A stretch of DNA of 43,348 nt, taken from Bacillota bacterium (GTDB lineage: Bacteria; Bacillota; Desulfotomaculia; Desulfotomaculales; Desulfohalotomaculaceae). Below, piece after piece: positions 8,849-18,056 of this stretch. The notes below the pieces were generated by a model. That model made no database searches. It saw only the letters and a list, made by a program, of their open reading frames with translations, and was not told the DNA's origin. Location of the stretch: assembly GCA_009711615.1 (NCBI GenBank), contig VENI01000016.1, forward strand, positions 1 to 43,348, given 5' to 3'. The translations under genes and the position numbers were made by a program. The first letter of the stretch is position 1; every line of letters starts with the position of its first letter.

Positions 8849-9922
8849 ATGAGTTCTAGCAGGCGAGAAACCAAAAAAATTCATGTGGGATCTATACCAG
8901 TGGGCGGAGATGCACCGATATCAGTACAATCCATGACCAATACTGATACCAGAAATGTAGCGAAAACCACTGCTCAAATAAATGAATTGGCTGCGGCAGG
9001 CTGTGAAATCATCAGGGTGGCGGTGCCTGATGATGCAGCTGCAGAAGCACTGTCGGAAATTATAAAACAAATTAGTATCCCACTTATTGCTGATATTCAT
9101 TTTAGTCATCGCCTGGCATTAGCTGCTTTAAAGGCCGGGGTGAATGGTTTGCGTATTAACCCAGGCAACATTGGTGGTAAAGAAAAAGTACGGGAAGTAG
9201 TAACTGCTGCTAAAGATAGCGGTGTTCCTATTCGAATAGGAGTTAACGCCGGTTCATTAGAGAAAAGCATAATGGAAAGGCATGACGGAGTTACCGCACC
9301 CGCGATGGTGGAAAGTGCGTTAAAACATATTGCTATCCTAGAAGAAATGAATTTTAATAATATAAAAGTCTCATTGAAAGCATCAAATATCCCCTTAATG
9401 TTACAGGCATATCGTCAATTGGCAAAGGAAGTTGATTATCCACTGCATGTGGGCGTAACCGAAGCAGGGACGGTTAGCTCCGGCACGGTAAAGTCAGCGG
9501 TTGGTATTGGAGTTTTGTTGGCCGAAGGCATTGGTGACACAATTAGAGTATCCCTTACCGGAGATCCGTGTCATGAAGTGAAAGTTGCATACCAGATACT
9601 GCAGGCCCTAGGACTACGCCAAAGAGGTGTGGAAATAATCTCCTGTCCAACTTGCGGACGTACAGAGATAGATTTGATATCTCTGGCTCAAAAGGTGGAG
9701 GACAAGTTACAGGGAGTTGACAAGCCCATTAAAGTTGCTGTGATGGGTTGCGTTGTTAACGGTCCTGGAGAAGCAAGGGAAGCAGATGTTGGTGTTGCCG
9801 GTGGCAAGGGAGTGGGTCTAATATTCCGTAAAGGGGAAATTATAAGAAAAGTTTCGGAAAATGAACTGCTTGATGAGTTGATGAAAGAGATAGAGAATAT
9901 AAAATCAGGAGACAGGAGTTAG
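8849..9922 (+). CDS. ispG: 4-hydroxy-3-methylbut-2-en-1-yl diphosphate synthase
   Basis: IspG (GcpE) is a [4Fe-4S] enzyme that reductively opens MEcPP to HMBPP in the MEP pathway and needs a flavodoxin or ferredoxin. The protein has 357 residues, with the TIM-barrel part containing INPGNIG and the cluster cysteines in SCPTCGRTEIDL (near 265 and 268) and MGCVVNGPGEA (near 300). ATG 8849 follows AGGAGG (8839-8844). Unusually, the final residues (SGDRS) and the stop codon fall inside a dispersed heptamer repeat starting at 9907, so the natural C-terminus has been replaced or extended by repeat sequence. The catalytic parts are unaffected. Confidence 0.96.
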   Translation: MSSSRRETKKIHVGSIPVGGDAPISVQSMTNTDTRNVAKTTAQINELAAAGCEIIRVAVPDDAAAEALSEIIKQISIPLIADIHFSHRLALAALKAGVNGLRINPGNIGGKEKVREVVTAAKDSGVPIRIGVNAGSLEKSIMERHDGVTAPAMVESALKHIAILEEMNFNNIKVSLKASNIPLMLQAYRQLAKEVDYPLHVGVTEAGTVSSGTVKSAVGIGVLLAEGIGDTIRVSLTGDPCHEVKVAYQILQALGLRQRGVEIISCPTCGRTEIDLISLAQKVEDKLQGVDKPIKVAVMGCVVNGPGEAREADVGVAGGKGVGLIFRKGEIIRKVSENELLDELMKEIENIKSGDRS

Positions 9923-9941
9923 GAGTCAGGAGTAAGAATAA
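9907..9941 (+). repeat. Dispersed tandem-heptamer repeat, copy B, overlapping the ispG stop
   Basis: Five perfectly phased 7-base units: AGGAGAC, AGGAGTT, AGGAGTC, AGGAGTA, AGAATAA. The first 23 bases are identical to 33171-33193. The TAG stop of ispG (9920-9922) spans the second and third units. The remaining gap to proS is AT-rich and shows no terminator or T-box structure that I can recognise. Confidence 0.85.
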
Positions 9942-10036
9942 AAAAAGACAAAAATACTTCATGACTTGCTGGAATAATTAGAAGCTAACTAATAACTATT
10001 AGAATAAATAAATACATTTTATTGGGGGCTATGCAA

Positions 10037-11746
10037 ATGAAAGTATCTGAAATGCTTATACCTACATTAAGGGAAACACCAGCCGAAGCGGAGATTGTTA
10101 GTCATAAACTACTGCTTCGTGCTGGATATATTCGTAAAACTGCATCTGGAATTTATACATATCTGCCACTGGGCATTAGGGTAATTAAGAAAATTATGAA
10201 CATTATTCGTGAGGAAATGGATCGTCAGGGTGGTCAAGAAATGCTGATGCCCATTATACAACCTGCTGAACTATGGCATGAATCTGGTCGCTGGGATGTT
10301 TATGGACCAGAATTAATGCGTCTGAAAGATCGACATAACCGAGATTTCTGCTTGGGACCTACCCATGAAGAAGTAATTACCACTTTGGTACGCAGTGAAA
10401 TTAATTCTTACAAACAACTACCGCAACTGCTGTATCATATTGGTAACAAATATCGTGATGAACGTCGTCCACGGTTTGGCTTGATGCGGGGTCGTGAGTT
10501 TATTATGAAAGACTTGTATTCGTTTGACCGGGATGAAGAAGGGTTGGATAAAAGTTATCAAAAAATGTATCAGGCATATACCAATGTTTTTAATCGTTGT
10601 GGTGTAACTTTCCGTCCTGTTGAAGCTGACTCCGGAGCTATTGGAGGAAGTACAACTCACGAATTCATGGTTTTAGCTGATTCCGGGGAGGCTACTATTC
10701 TTTATTGCGATAGCTGTGATTATGCAGCCAATGTAGAAAAAGTATCTGTTCCTGCTGCTGGGCTTGATCCAACATTTGAAAAGTTAGAATTACAGGAAGT
10801 GGCAACACCGGGTGCTCATACAGTGGAACAAGTAACAGAATATCTAAATGTAGATCAACACCAAATTATTAAAACTCTGATTTATAAAACCGATAAGGAA
10901 ATTGTAGCTGCCCTAGTAAGGGGAGACCGGGAATTAAATGAAATAAAATTATACAATGCCTTAAACTGCTTAACTTTGGATTTAGCCAATGCTAAAACTG
11001 TGGAAAAGGTGTCTGGTGCACCGGTTGGGTATGCAGGTCCTGTCAATTTAAAAGAAGATATTCGGATTATTGTTGATCCTGAAGTGGCTGGAATGGTGAA
11101 TGGTGTAACTGGTGCCAACAAAGGTGATGCTCATTTCATTAATGTCAATCCAGAACGGGATTTTAAGATTGACTTAATAGAAGATATTCGTATGGTAGCA
11201 GCAGGAGAAAAATGTCCCAGTTGTGAAGGTGTGTTACAGGAAGCTAGAGGTATTGAAGTGGGCCAGATCTTTAAATTGGGAGATAAGTATAGTAAACAAC
11301 TTAAGGCAAATTATCTAGATGAAGGTGGAAAAGAAAACCCGATCATCATGGGTTGTTACGGCATAGGTGTGGGACGAACTATGGCCGCTACGGTTGAACA
11401 AAACCATGATGATAATGGTATTATTTGGCCGGTAAGCATTGCTCCTTACCATGCAGTGGTTGTTCCTATTAGCACAAAAGACGAAAACCAGGTTAAACTG
11501 GCGGATAATATTTACGGCAAATTACTAGAAAACAACATAGAAACAGTTATAGACGATCGTAAAGAACGTCCTGGAGTGAAGTTTAAAGATGCTGACCTAA
11601 TAGGCTATCCAGTAAGAATAGTGGTAGGGAAAAAAGCAGTGGAAGAAAGCATGGTGGAAATACATAACCGTAATACAGGAGAAACAATTAATGTCAGTAC
11701 TGAAGAGGTAATAAGTACAGTACAGAAATTGTTATTTGCGAAATAG
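10037..11746 (+). CDS. proS: Prolyl-tRNA synthetase (bacterial type with editing insertion)
   Basis: This class II synthetase charges tRNA-Pro. Motif 2 ([24 protein letters not shown]) and motif 3 ([10 protein letters not shown]) are both present. Between them lies the INS (YbaK-like) editing domain, roughly residues 225-405, that hydrolyses Ala-tRNA-Pro. The C-terminal anticodon-binding domain includes [21 protein letters not shown] chose ATG 10037 (569 aa), giving [19 protein letters not shown], because GGGGG at 10024-10028 sits 8 bases upstream; in-frame starts at 10022 and 10031 are too close to it. Gene order next to polC matches Bacillus. Confidence 0.95.
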   Translation: MKVSEMLIPTLRETPAEAEIVSHKLLLRAGYIRKTASGIYTYLPLGIRVIKKIMNIIREEMDRQGGQEMLMPIIQPAELWHESGRWDVYGPELMRLKDRHNRDFCLGPTHEEVITTLVRSEINSYKQLPQLLYHIGNKYRDERRPRFGLMRGREFIMKDLYSFDRDEEGLDKSYQKMYQAYTNVFNRCGVTFRPVEADSGAIGGSTTHEFMVLADSGEATILYCDSCDYAANVEKVSVPAAGLDPTFEKLELQEVATPGAHTVEQVTEYLNVDQHQIIKTLIYKTDKEIVAALVRGDRELNEIKLYNALNCLTLDLANAKTVEKVSGAPVGYAGPVNLKEDIRIIVDPEVAGMVNGVTGANKGDAHFINVNPERDFKIDLIEDIRMVAAGEKCPSCEGVLQEARGIEVGQIFKLGDKYSKQLKANYLDEGGKENPIIMGCYGIGVGRTMAATVEQNHDDNGIIWPVSIAPYHAVVVPISTKDENQVKLADNIYGKLLENNIETVIDDRKERPGVKFKDADLIGYPVRIVVGKKAVEESMVEIHNRNTGETINVSTEEVISTVQKLLFAK

Positions 11747-11758
11747 CAGGTGATACCA

Positions 11759-12985
11759 ATGAATTCCCAAGGTTCTACCAATAGGTTATCGGCGTTCCGT
11801 AAGTTAAACAGAGTATTGATTTTTACGGTTTCTGCTGGTGACGGTCATACCAGGGCAGCTCAAGCAGTAAAGAAACAAATTTTAGAGAACTATCCCGAGG
11901 CTCAAGTAAGTATTGTAGATACATTCCGTTATGCAAGCCCGATGGTGGAGAAGATGGTACTAGGTGCTTATCTTGAGATAATTAAAATTTCACCTATGGT
12001 TTATGGGTACTTTTATTATCGAGCAGAGAAAACACAGCCGTTATCTGGGTTTGCAAAAATGGAGTTTAACCGTATTATAAATAAACTAGCTGCACCAAAA
12101 TTGATGTCATTGATTAGCTCAATGCAACCCCAAGCAATACTGTGTACACACCCATTTCCGTTAGGAATACTATCTTCTCTTAAAATTAGAGGGAAACTTG
12201 ATATTCCCCTACTGGCAACCATTACGGACTTTACAGTGCATCCATTTTGGGTTTATTCGGCGGTGGATTATTACTGTGTGGCTTCTGAGGAGTTAAAACC
12301 ATCCTTTATTAGGCATGGTGTTAGCTCAGACAGACTGGCTGCCACGGGTATTCCCATTGATCCGTTGTTCAGACGTATGGAAAGTAAGGAACAGCTAAAT
12401 AAACGGCTTGGTTTATCCAATGACCTACCTACCATTTTGGTGATGGGAGGAGGTCTTGGCATGGGCCCACTGGAAGAAGTGGTACAGACCCTTGATACAA
12501 GACAGTGTCAGCTGTTGGTAGTCTGTGGGCGTAACAAATCATTAAAGAATAAAATTGATATTATTGCTAACCAGATGGGGAGAAATGTCCATGTCTATAG
12601 TTTTGTCAGCAACATCCACGAATTAATGGGAGCTGCCGACCTGATGGTGACAAAAGCAGGTGGGTTAACTTGTTCAGAAGCTTTGGCACTGGGGTTGCCC
12701 TTATTTATAACTGATCCTATTCCTGGACAAGAGGAAAGAAATACTGAATTTTTAGTTAACCAAGGTGCTGCAGTAGCTATTAAAGATTCCAAGCACTTGC
12801 TTACAGAAATAAACAAGTACATACATAACCCTCATCGGGTTAATGAACTAACTAAAGCTGCAATAAAGATTGGTCGTCCTAACTCTGCCCGTGTAGTGAT
12901 GAATCTAATGCAGCAGATGGTAAACAGTGACAAACAGGCAGCTGGAGGTAATAACCTTGTCCAAGGGAATAGAGAAGCTGAATGA
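11759..12985 (+). CDS. MGDG synthase/UgtP-type glycosyltransferase (GT28)
   Basis: The N-terminal half resembles the MGDG-synthase domain (VLIFTVSAGDGHTRAAQAV, then a TDF-x-HPFW segment), and the C-terminal half is a Glyco_tran_28_C nucleotide-sugar domain (MGGGLGMGPLEE, CGRNKSL, TKAGGLTCSEALALGLP). Relatives transfer glucose or galactose from UDP-sugars to diacylglycerol; B. subtilis UgtP is the best-known example. The acceptor here is not proven. ATG 11759 is preferred because AGGTGA lies 5 bases upstream; GTG 11750 would put the ribosome site inside proS. Its last 29 bases overlap the polC start, which suggests coupling of a lipid glycosyltransferase with the replicative polymerase. Confidence 0.85.
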   Translation: MNSQGSTNRLSAFRKLNRVLIFTVSAGDGHTRAAQAVKKQILENYPEAQVSIVDTFRYASPMVEKMVLGAYLEIIKISPMVYGYFYYRAEKTQPLSGFAKMEFNRIINKLAAPKLMSLISSMQPQAILCTHPFPLGILSSLKIRGKLDIPLLATITDFTVHPFWVYSAVDYYCVASEELKPSFIRHGVSSDRLAATGIPIDPLFRRMESKEQLNKRLGLSNDLPTILVMGGGLGMGPLEEVVQTLDTRQCQLLVVCGRNKSLKNKIDIIANQMGRNVHVYSFVSNIHELMGAADLMVTKAGGLTCSEALALGLPLFITDPIPGQEERNTEFLVNQGAAVAIKDSKHLLTEINKYIHNPHRVNELTKAAIKIGRPNSARVVMNLMQQMVNSDKQAAGGNNLVQGNREAE

Positions 12986-15900
12986 ATTGATACCTGGAAC
13001 TGAATTAGTTCTGGTGCAGGTAGATACTGTAAATAATGCTTGGAAAGTAGTACTTCATGCAGAAGCATCTTTGAACAAAGAACTATTGATGCAAGTAGAA
13101 CAATATTTTTATAACAATGTACCGGGCTTGACGAAAATCGAATTTAAAATAACTAAAAAGTTAACTGATCAGGAAATAAAGCATCAACTGTCGGATATTT
13201 GGTCTGTATTAAAAGATGAAATCAAAAAGAATGTGCCTGCGGCAAACGGCTGGCTGGAAAAAGCAAGTTATCAGTATTCATCGGGGAAACTTATTATAAC
13301 AGTAACAAACAATCTAGGTTTAAAACTGCTCCAGCAGCGCAGGTGTGATAATAATTTAGCAAATAAATTTTATGAACTCACTGGAAGTCATCCCAAGATT
13401 GAGCTATTATGCAGTGGTGGTGAACAGGGTATACCTGTCTGGCAGGAGGAAGCAGAAAAACATATACAAAAGCAAATTAAACAAAAAAATATTAATGTCA
13501 GTAGTAGCAGTCAAGGAACCACGGCACCCGTTGAAACGGGTGTTTTTATTGGACGTAAAATTAAGGGTGAACCTGTTTTCTTAAGTTCTATTGATGATGA
13601 AGAAAAGCAGATGATAGTGCAGGGCAGGGTATTTGGAGTTGAGCTAAGGGAACTACGCAGTGGTAGGAATTTGCTAATTTTTAATATCACTGACAATACT
13701 GATTCACTAAATGTAAAAATGTTTTTAGAAAAAGACAAGGTAGAATCTGCCTTAGCTATTAAGAATGACTGTTGGGTAAAAGCTCGGGGGCCTATTCAGC
13801 ATGACAAGTATACTCAAGAACTAACCATGATGGCTTACGACATTAATTCTGCCCATGCCCCCCAGCGCATGGATAACGCAGAGAATAAGAGGGTGGAACT
13901 GCACTTACACACTCAAATGAGTCCCATGGATTCGGTGATGAGTGCTTCTGCAGCTATCAAACAGGCTGCTAAATGGGGCCATGCTGCTGTAGCTATTACC
14001 GACCATGGTGTGCTACAGTCATATCCCGAAGCAGCATCAGCGGCGCAAAAAAATAATATAAAAGTAATTTACGGTGTAGAAGGTTATCTTGTAGATGACG
14101 GAAAACCAGTGGTGGAGAATGCACCTGAAATAAGTATTGATGAATCTGAGTATGTGGTATTTGATTTAGAAACTACTGGACTGCATCCTCGGACAGATGA
14201 AATTATTGAGATCGGTGCAGTAAAAATGCAAGGATTGGATGTGGTTGATCAGTTTTCCACCATGGTTAAACCTACGAAGGTAATTCCAGCGGAAGTGGTT
14301 AAGCTTACAGGGATAACCAGTGATATGGTGGATGATGCTCCGAGCGCAGCAGAGGCGTTAAAAAAGTTTCAGGAATTTATAGGTGGTAGTGTGTTGGTGG
14401 CACATAACGCAGCTTTTGATGTTGGCTTCACCAGACTTCATTTAAATAAGCACTTAGATAAAGTGTTGGGCAACGCAGTTTTAGACACAATGACGATGGC
14501 CAGGTTACTTTATCCTAATTTGAAAAATCATAAACTAAAAACCCTATGTAAAGAATTTGATCTAAGGCTGGAAAACCACCATCGGGCAGTGGACGATGCT
14601 GTTGCCACTGCTCAATTATTTAAAATATTTTTAGAACAATGTCAAAATCAAGGTATAGTAAAAGTAGCTGAGATAAATGATTTGATTGGTAGTGGCGGGA
14701 TGGAGAAACTAAAGCCCTATCACGTAACAATTTTAGCCAAAAACCAGCAGGGTTTAAAAAACTTGTATAAATTGATAACCCATTCCCACCTTAAATATTA
14801 TTACCGCAACCCGAGGATACCTAAGAGTATATTATCTACTTATCGAAAAGGGTTGTTAATAGGCTCAGCCTGTGAGGCGGGGGAACTTTTCAGGGCACTG
14901 GTGTCAGGAGAACCTGAGGACAAGGTTGAATCTATTGCTTCTTTTTACGATTACCTTGAAATTCAACCATTGGGCAACAGCCAATTCTTAATTGAAAGTG
15001 GGCAGTTAAGAAATGAAGATCAGCTAAAAGAGGTTTATAAAAACATCTATAAATTGGGTCAGAAATTAGGAAAACCTGTAGTGGCTACCGGGGATGTACA
15101 CTTCTTAAATCCTGAAGATGAAGTTTACCGGCGGATATTACTGTCCGGAAAGGGCTTTGATGATGCAGACAATCAACCGCCGTTGTACTTTAAGACTACA
15201 GATGAAATGTTGATGGAATTTAAATATTTAGGGAATCAGTCTGCCTATGAAGTTGTGGTGGAAAATTCCATAAAAATAAATGATATGGTTGAGAAACTGC
15301 AACCGATTCCCCAAGAAACCTATCATCCAAAGATAGAAGGTGCCGAGCAACAAATAACTGATATGTCTGAGGAAAAAGCCAGGGAATTATATGGGGACCA
15401 GCTGCCACAGGTAGTAAGAGAACGATTGGACAAGGAATTGAAATCAATTATTGGAAATGGTTTTGCAGTTTTGTATCTTACTGCCCAGAAACTGGTGAAG
15501 AAATCAAATGATGACGGTTACTTGGTGGGCAGTAGGGGCTCTGTGGGTTCGTCACTGGTGGCCACATTTACTGGTATTACAGAAGTAAACCCGTTACCGG
15601 CTCATTACCGCTGTCCAGGATGTAAACACAGTGAGTTTGTACTGGATGGCAGTTATGCCTGCGGGGCCGATATGCCCGACGAAACCTGTCCCAGTTGCGG
15701 AACTCAACTGGTAAAAGACGGTCAGGATATACCCTTTGAAGTTTTCCTCGGTTTTGATGGTGATAAAATACCTGATATTGATTTAAACTTTTCAGGTGAT
15801 TACCAATCCCGTGCTCAAAAATATACCGAAGTTCTCTTTGGAAAAGACAATGTATTTAAGGCAGGAACAATCGGTACCATTGCGGATAAAACTGCCTACG

Positions 15901-17192
15901 GTTTTGTGAAAAAATATTTAGATGAGAAAGGTATCGTTAAGCGAGAAGCAGAAATTAATCGTCTGGTAAGTGGTTGCACTGGGGTAAAACGCACCACCGG
16001 ACAACACCCGGGTGGAATTATGGTTGTTCCAAAGAACATTGATGTACATGATGTTACCCCCCTGCAGCACCCTGCAGATGATAAAAAGAGCGGTATTATA
16101 ACTACTCACTTTGATTATCATGCCATCCATGACTGTCTGGTAAAGCTGGATATTTTGGGTCATGATGATCCCACTGCCATTAAAATGCTGGAGGATTTAA
16201 CCGGAGTAGATGCCCGTACAATTCCATTGGATGATAAAGATACCCTGGCTTTATTTTCAGGTACGGAAGTGCTGAATGTAAAACCGAAAGAAATACGGTC
16301 CCAAGTGGGTACTTATGCCATTCCTGAATTTGGAACCAAATTTGTACGTCAGATGCTGGTGGATACAAAGCCGACCACATTCAGTGAACTGGTACGCATA
16401 TCCGGTTTTTCTCATGGTACTGATGTGTGGCTGAATAACGCCCAAGATTTGATAAGAAGTGGTGTCTGCCAACTGTCTGAAGCAATTTCTGCCCGGGACG
16501 ACATTATGATATACTTAATTCATAAAGGGTTGCCTCCCAAAAAAGCATTTAAAATTATGGAAAAAGTACGTAAGGGTAAAGGAGTTACCGATGAAGAAGC
16601 GGATTTAATGCTGGAAAACGATGTCCCTGAATGGTACTTAGAATCCTGTAGAAAAATTAAGTACATGTTTCCCAAAGCCCATGCCGTAGCATATGTAATG
16701 ATGGCCTTCCGTATTGCCTGGTTTAAAGTTAATTATCCGATGGCGTTTTATGCCACCTACTTTACAGTGCGAGCTGATGATTTTGATGCCCACTTGATTG
16801 CACAGGGGCAGCAGGTGGTACTACAGACCATTGAAGATATAGAAGAAAAAGGGGTGAGTGCATCTCCCAAAGAAAAGAGTTTATTGACTATATTGGAAGT
16901 GGCTTTAGAAATGTATGCCCGAGATTATACATTTAAAAGGGTCAGTCTTGAAGAGTCAGATGCGTCAAGATTTTTAATAAAAGGAGATAAACTACTGCCG
17001 CCTCTTGGTTCGCTGCAAGGGGTGGGGGAAGCCGCCGCCCACAGTATTGCTATGGCCAGAGACGAAGCACCCTTTACCTCAATTGAAGATTTGCGGTTGA
17101 GAGCCAAGGTATCTAAAACCGTTATAGAAACCCTGAAACAGCATGGCTGTTTGGAAGGTATGGAGGAAACAAATCAACTTAGTCTATTCTAA
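12957..17192 (+). CDS. polC: DNA polymerase III alpha subunit, PolC type
   Basis: PolC is the replicative polymerase of low-GC Gram-positives, with built-in proofreading. In order: N-terminal domain, OB fold (about 195-300), PHP domain beginning VELHLHTQMSPMDS near 313, split by a DnaQ-like 3'-5' exonuclease (DLETTG near 402, HNAAFDVGF, HHRAVDDA), PHP remainder, a zinc-binding module (CPGC near 885, CPSC near 911), then the polymerase core with PDIDLNFSGD near 938. The length of 1,411 residues is typical. TTG 12957 is preferred since GGAGG (12944-12948) is 8 bases upstream; GTG 12927 lacks a site. It overlaps the glycosyltransferase by 29 bases. Confidence 0.95.
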   Translation: MSKGIEKLNELIPGTELVLVQVDTVNNAWKVVLHAEASLNKELLMQVEQYFYNNVPGLTKIEFKITKKLTDQEIKHQLSDIWSVLKDEIKKNVPAANGWLEKASYQYSSGKLIITVTNNLGLKLLQQRRCDNNLANKFYELTGSHPKIELLCSGGEQGIPVWQEEAEKHIQKQIKQKNINVSSSSQGTTAPVETGVFIGRKIKGEPVFLSSIDDEEKQMIVQGRVFGVELRELRSGRNLLIFNITDNTDSLNVKMFLEKDKVESALAIKNDCWVKARGPIQHDKYTQELTMMAYDINSAHAPQRMDNAENKRVELHLHTQMSPMDSVMSASAAIKQAAKWGHAAVAITDHGVLQSYPEAASAAQKNNIKVIYGVEGYLVDDGKPVVENAPEISIDESEYVVFDLETTGLHPRTDEIIEIGAVKMQGLDVVDQFSTMVKPTKVIPAEVVKLTGITSDMVDDAPSAAEALKKFQEFIGGSVLVAHNAAFDVGFTRLHLNKHLDKVLGNAVLDTMTMARLLYPNLKNHKLKTLCKEFDLRLENHHRAVDDAVATAQLFKIFLEQCQNQGIVKVAEINDLIGSGGMEKLKPYHVTILAKNQQGLKNLYKLITHSHLKYYYRNPRIPKSILSTYRKGLLIGSACEAGELFRALVSGEPEDKVESIASFYDYLEIQPLGNSQFLIESGQLRNEDQLKEVYKNIYKLGQKLGKPVVATGDVHFLNPEDEVYRRILLSGKGFDDADNQPPLYFKTTDEMLMEFKYLGNQSAYEVVVENSIKINDMVEKLQPIPQETYHPKIEGAEQQITDMSEEKARELYGDQLPQVVRERLDKELKSIIGNGFAVLYLTAQKLVKKSNDDGYLVGSRGSVGSSLVATFTGITEVNPLPAHYRCPGCKHSEFVLDGSYACGADMPDETCPSCGTQLVKDGQDIPFEVFLGFDGDKIPDIDLNFSGDYQSRAQKYTEVLFGKDNVFKAGTIGTIADKTAYGFVKKYLDEKGIVKREAEINRLVSGCTGVKRTTGQHPGGIMVVPKNIDVHDVTPLQHPADDKKSGIITTHFDYHAIHDCLVKLDILGHDDPTAIKMLEDLTGVDARTIPLDDKDTLALFSGTEVLNVKPKEIRSQVGTYAIPEFGTKFVRQMLVDTKPTTFSELVRISGFSHGTDVWLNNAQDLIRSGVCQLSEAISARDDIMIYLIHKGLPPKKAFKIMEKVRKGKGVTDEEADLMLENDVPEWYLESCRKIKYMFPKAHAVAYVMMAFRIAWFKVNYPMAFYATYFTVRADDFDAHLIAQGQQVVLQTIEDIEEKGVSASPKEKSLLTILEVALEMYARDYTFKRVSLEESDASRFLIKGDKLLPPLGSLQGVGEAAAHSIAMARDEAPFTSIEDLRLRAKVSKTVIETLKQHGCLEGMEETNQLSLF

Positions 17193-17202
17193 AGTAACTA
17201 CA

Positions 17203-17263
17203 AGGAGTAAGGAGTCAGTAAATCAAATTATTCTGAAATCTGACTACTAAATCCTGATTCCCA
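17203..17263 (+). repeat. Dispersed tandem-heptamer repeat, copy C
   Basis: Units AGGAGTA, AGGAGTC and AGTAAAT run from 17203 to 17223, followed by an inverted arm (TCTGACTACTAAATCCTGAT, about 17239-17258) resembling the right arm of copy A at 1308-1420. It lies in the 106-base gap between polC and the carbonic anhydrase gene, eleven bases after the polC stop. Confidence 0.7.
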
Positions 17264-17298
17264 ATAGAACCATTCTATAATTATAAAGGAGAATGCAT

Positions 17299-17856
17299 AT
17301 GACTTTATTAGCGGACATTTTTGATCATAATAAAAGCTTTGTGGAGGATAAAAAGTATGAAGAATTACAGACCAACAAGTACCCCAGTAAAAAGATTGTT
17401 ATTTTAACCTGTATGGACACCAGATTGGTGGAGTTATTACCTAAGGCTATGAATTTTAAAAATGGAGATGTTAAGCTGATTAAAAATGCGGGTGCCACCA
17501 TATCACACCCCTTTGGAAGTGTCATGCGCAGCCTGCTGGTAGCAATATTTGAATTAAAAGCAGAAGAAGTATGTGTTGTAGGGCACTATGATTGTGGTAT
17601 GATAAATTTTAGTTCCTCATCTATGTTAAAGAAAGCTCTAGATAGGGGTATTAAAGAAGAAACTATAACTACATTGTTAAACGCTGATATTGATTTGAAT
17701 AAGTGGCTTGAGGGATTTAACTGTGTTGAAGATAGCGTTAAAAATAGTGTTCAGATGATAAAAAAGCATCCTCTATTCCCAAATAATATACCAGTACATG
17801 GAATGGTAATTGATCCTGAAACGGGTAAGTTAAGTGAAGTGATTAATGGTTATTGA
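17299..17856 (+). CDS. Beta-class carbonic anhydrase, YtiB-like
   Basis: The zinc motifs of beta carbonic anhydrases are present: CMDTR near residue 38 (Cys ligand with the Asp-Arg dyad) and HYDC near residue 96 (His and Cys ligands). These enzymes interconvert CO2 and bicarbonate. The length (185 residues) and the closing HGMVIDPETGKLSEVINGY segment resemble B. subtilis YtiB as I recall it. ATG 17299 is preferred because AGGAG (17287-17291) is 7 bases upstream; ATG 17293 is too close. It is an insertion relative to the Bacillus order, between polC and rimP, bounded by a repeat on one side and a weak terminator on the other, so it may be its own unit. Confidence 0.9.
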   Translation: MTLLADIFDHNKSFVEDKKYEELQTNKYPSKKIVILTCMDTRLVELLPKAMNFKNGDVKLIKNAGATISHPFGSVMRSLLVAIFELKAEEVCVVGHYDCGMINFSSSSMLKKALDRGIKEETITTLLNADIDLNKWLEGFNCVEDSVKNSVQMIKKHPLFPNNIPVHGMVIDPETGKLSEVINGY

Positions 17857-17910
17857 TAAACATATGTTCTTAACAGCATAAATATTTATTTCTGTGGTTA
17901 AAATGGTAAT

Positions 17911-17931
17911 GCAAGTATAGAATACTTTTTT
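17911..17931 (+). terminator. Weak AT-rich terminator after the carbonic anhydrase gene
   Basis: AAGTAT (17913-17918) pairs with ATACTT (17922-17927) over a 3-base loop, followed by a run of T to 17931. The stem is short and lacks G-C strength, so termination may be partial. It directly precedes the rimP promoter. Confidence 0.5.
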
Positions 17932-17933
17932 GC

Positions 17934-17962
17934 TTGTCAATTAATGGTTGTTGTGATATACT
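17934..17962 (+). promoter_or_regulatory. Strong vegetative promoter for the rimP-nusA-infB operon
   Basis: TTGTCA (17934-17939), a spacer of exactly 17 bases, and TATACT (17957-17962) with TG two bases upstream (extended -10). Transcription would start near 17969, leaving about 88 bases of leader before rimP with a hairpin at 18005-18023. Confidence 0.75.
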
Positions 17963-18004
17963 AGCTTTGGTTTTTAATTAAGGAATTTATTGTTTTCTTT
18001 GAAG

Positions 18005-18026
18005 GAGTGGGTGACGCCCACTCTTT
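18005..18026 (+). promoter_or_regulatory. Leader hairpin ahead of rimP (possible attenuator)
   Basis: GAGTGGG (18005-18011) pairs perfectly with CCCACTC (18017-18023) over a 5-base loop, then TTTCG. It looks like an intrinsic terminator with a short T tract placed between the promoter and rimP. Since the operon encodes NusA, which modulates hairpin-dependent pausing and termination, feedback attenuation is plausible but inferred. Confidence 0.6.
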
Positions 18027-18056
18027 CGTATTATTATGGAGGAGGCCCCGATTATA

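Noticed and set aside
9923..10036. Possible T-box leader before proS
   Set aside because: The gap is about 114 bases and consists of a heptamer repeat plus AT-rich sequence. No T-box bulge sequence or terminator/antiterminator pair is visible.
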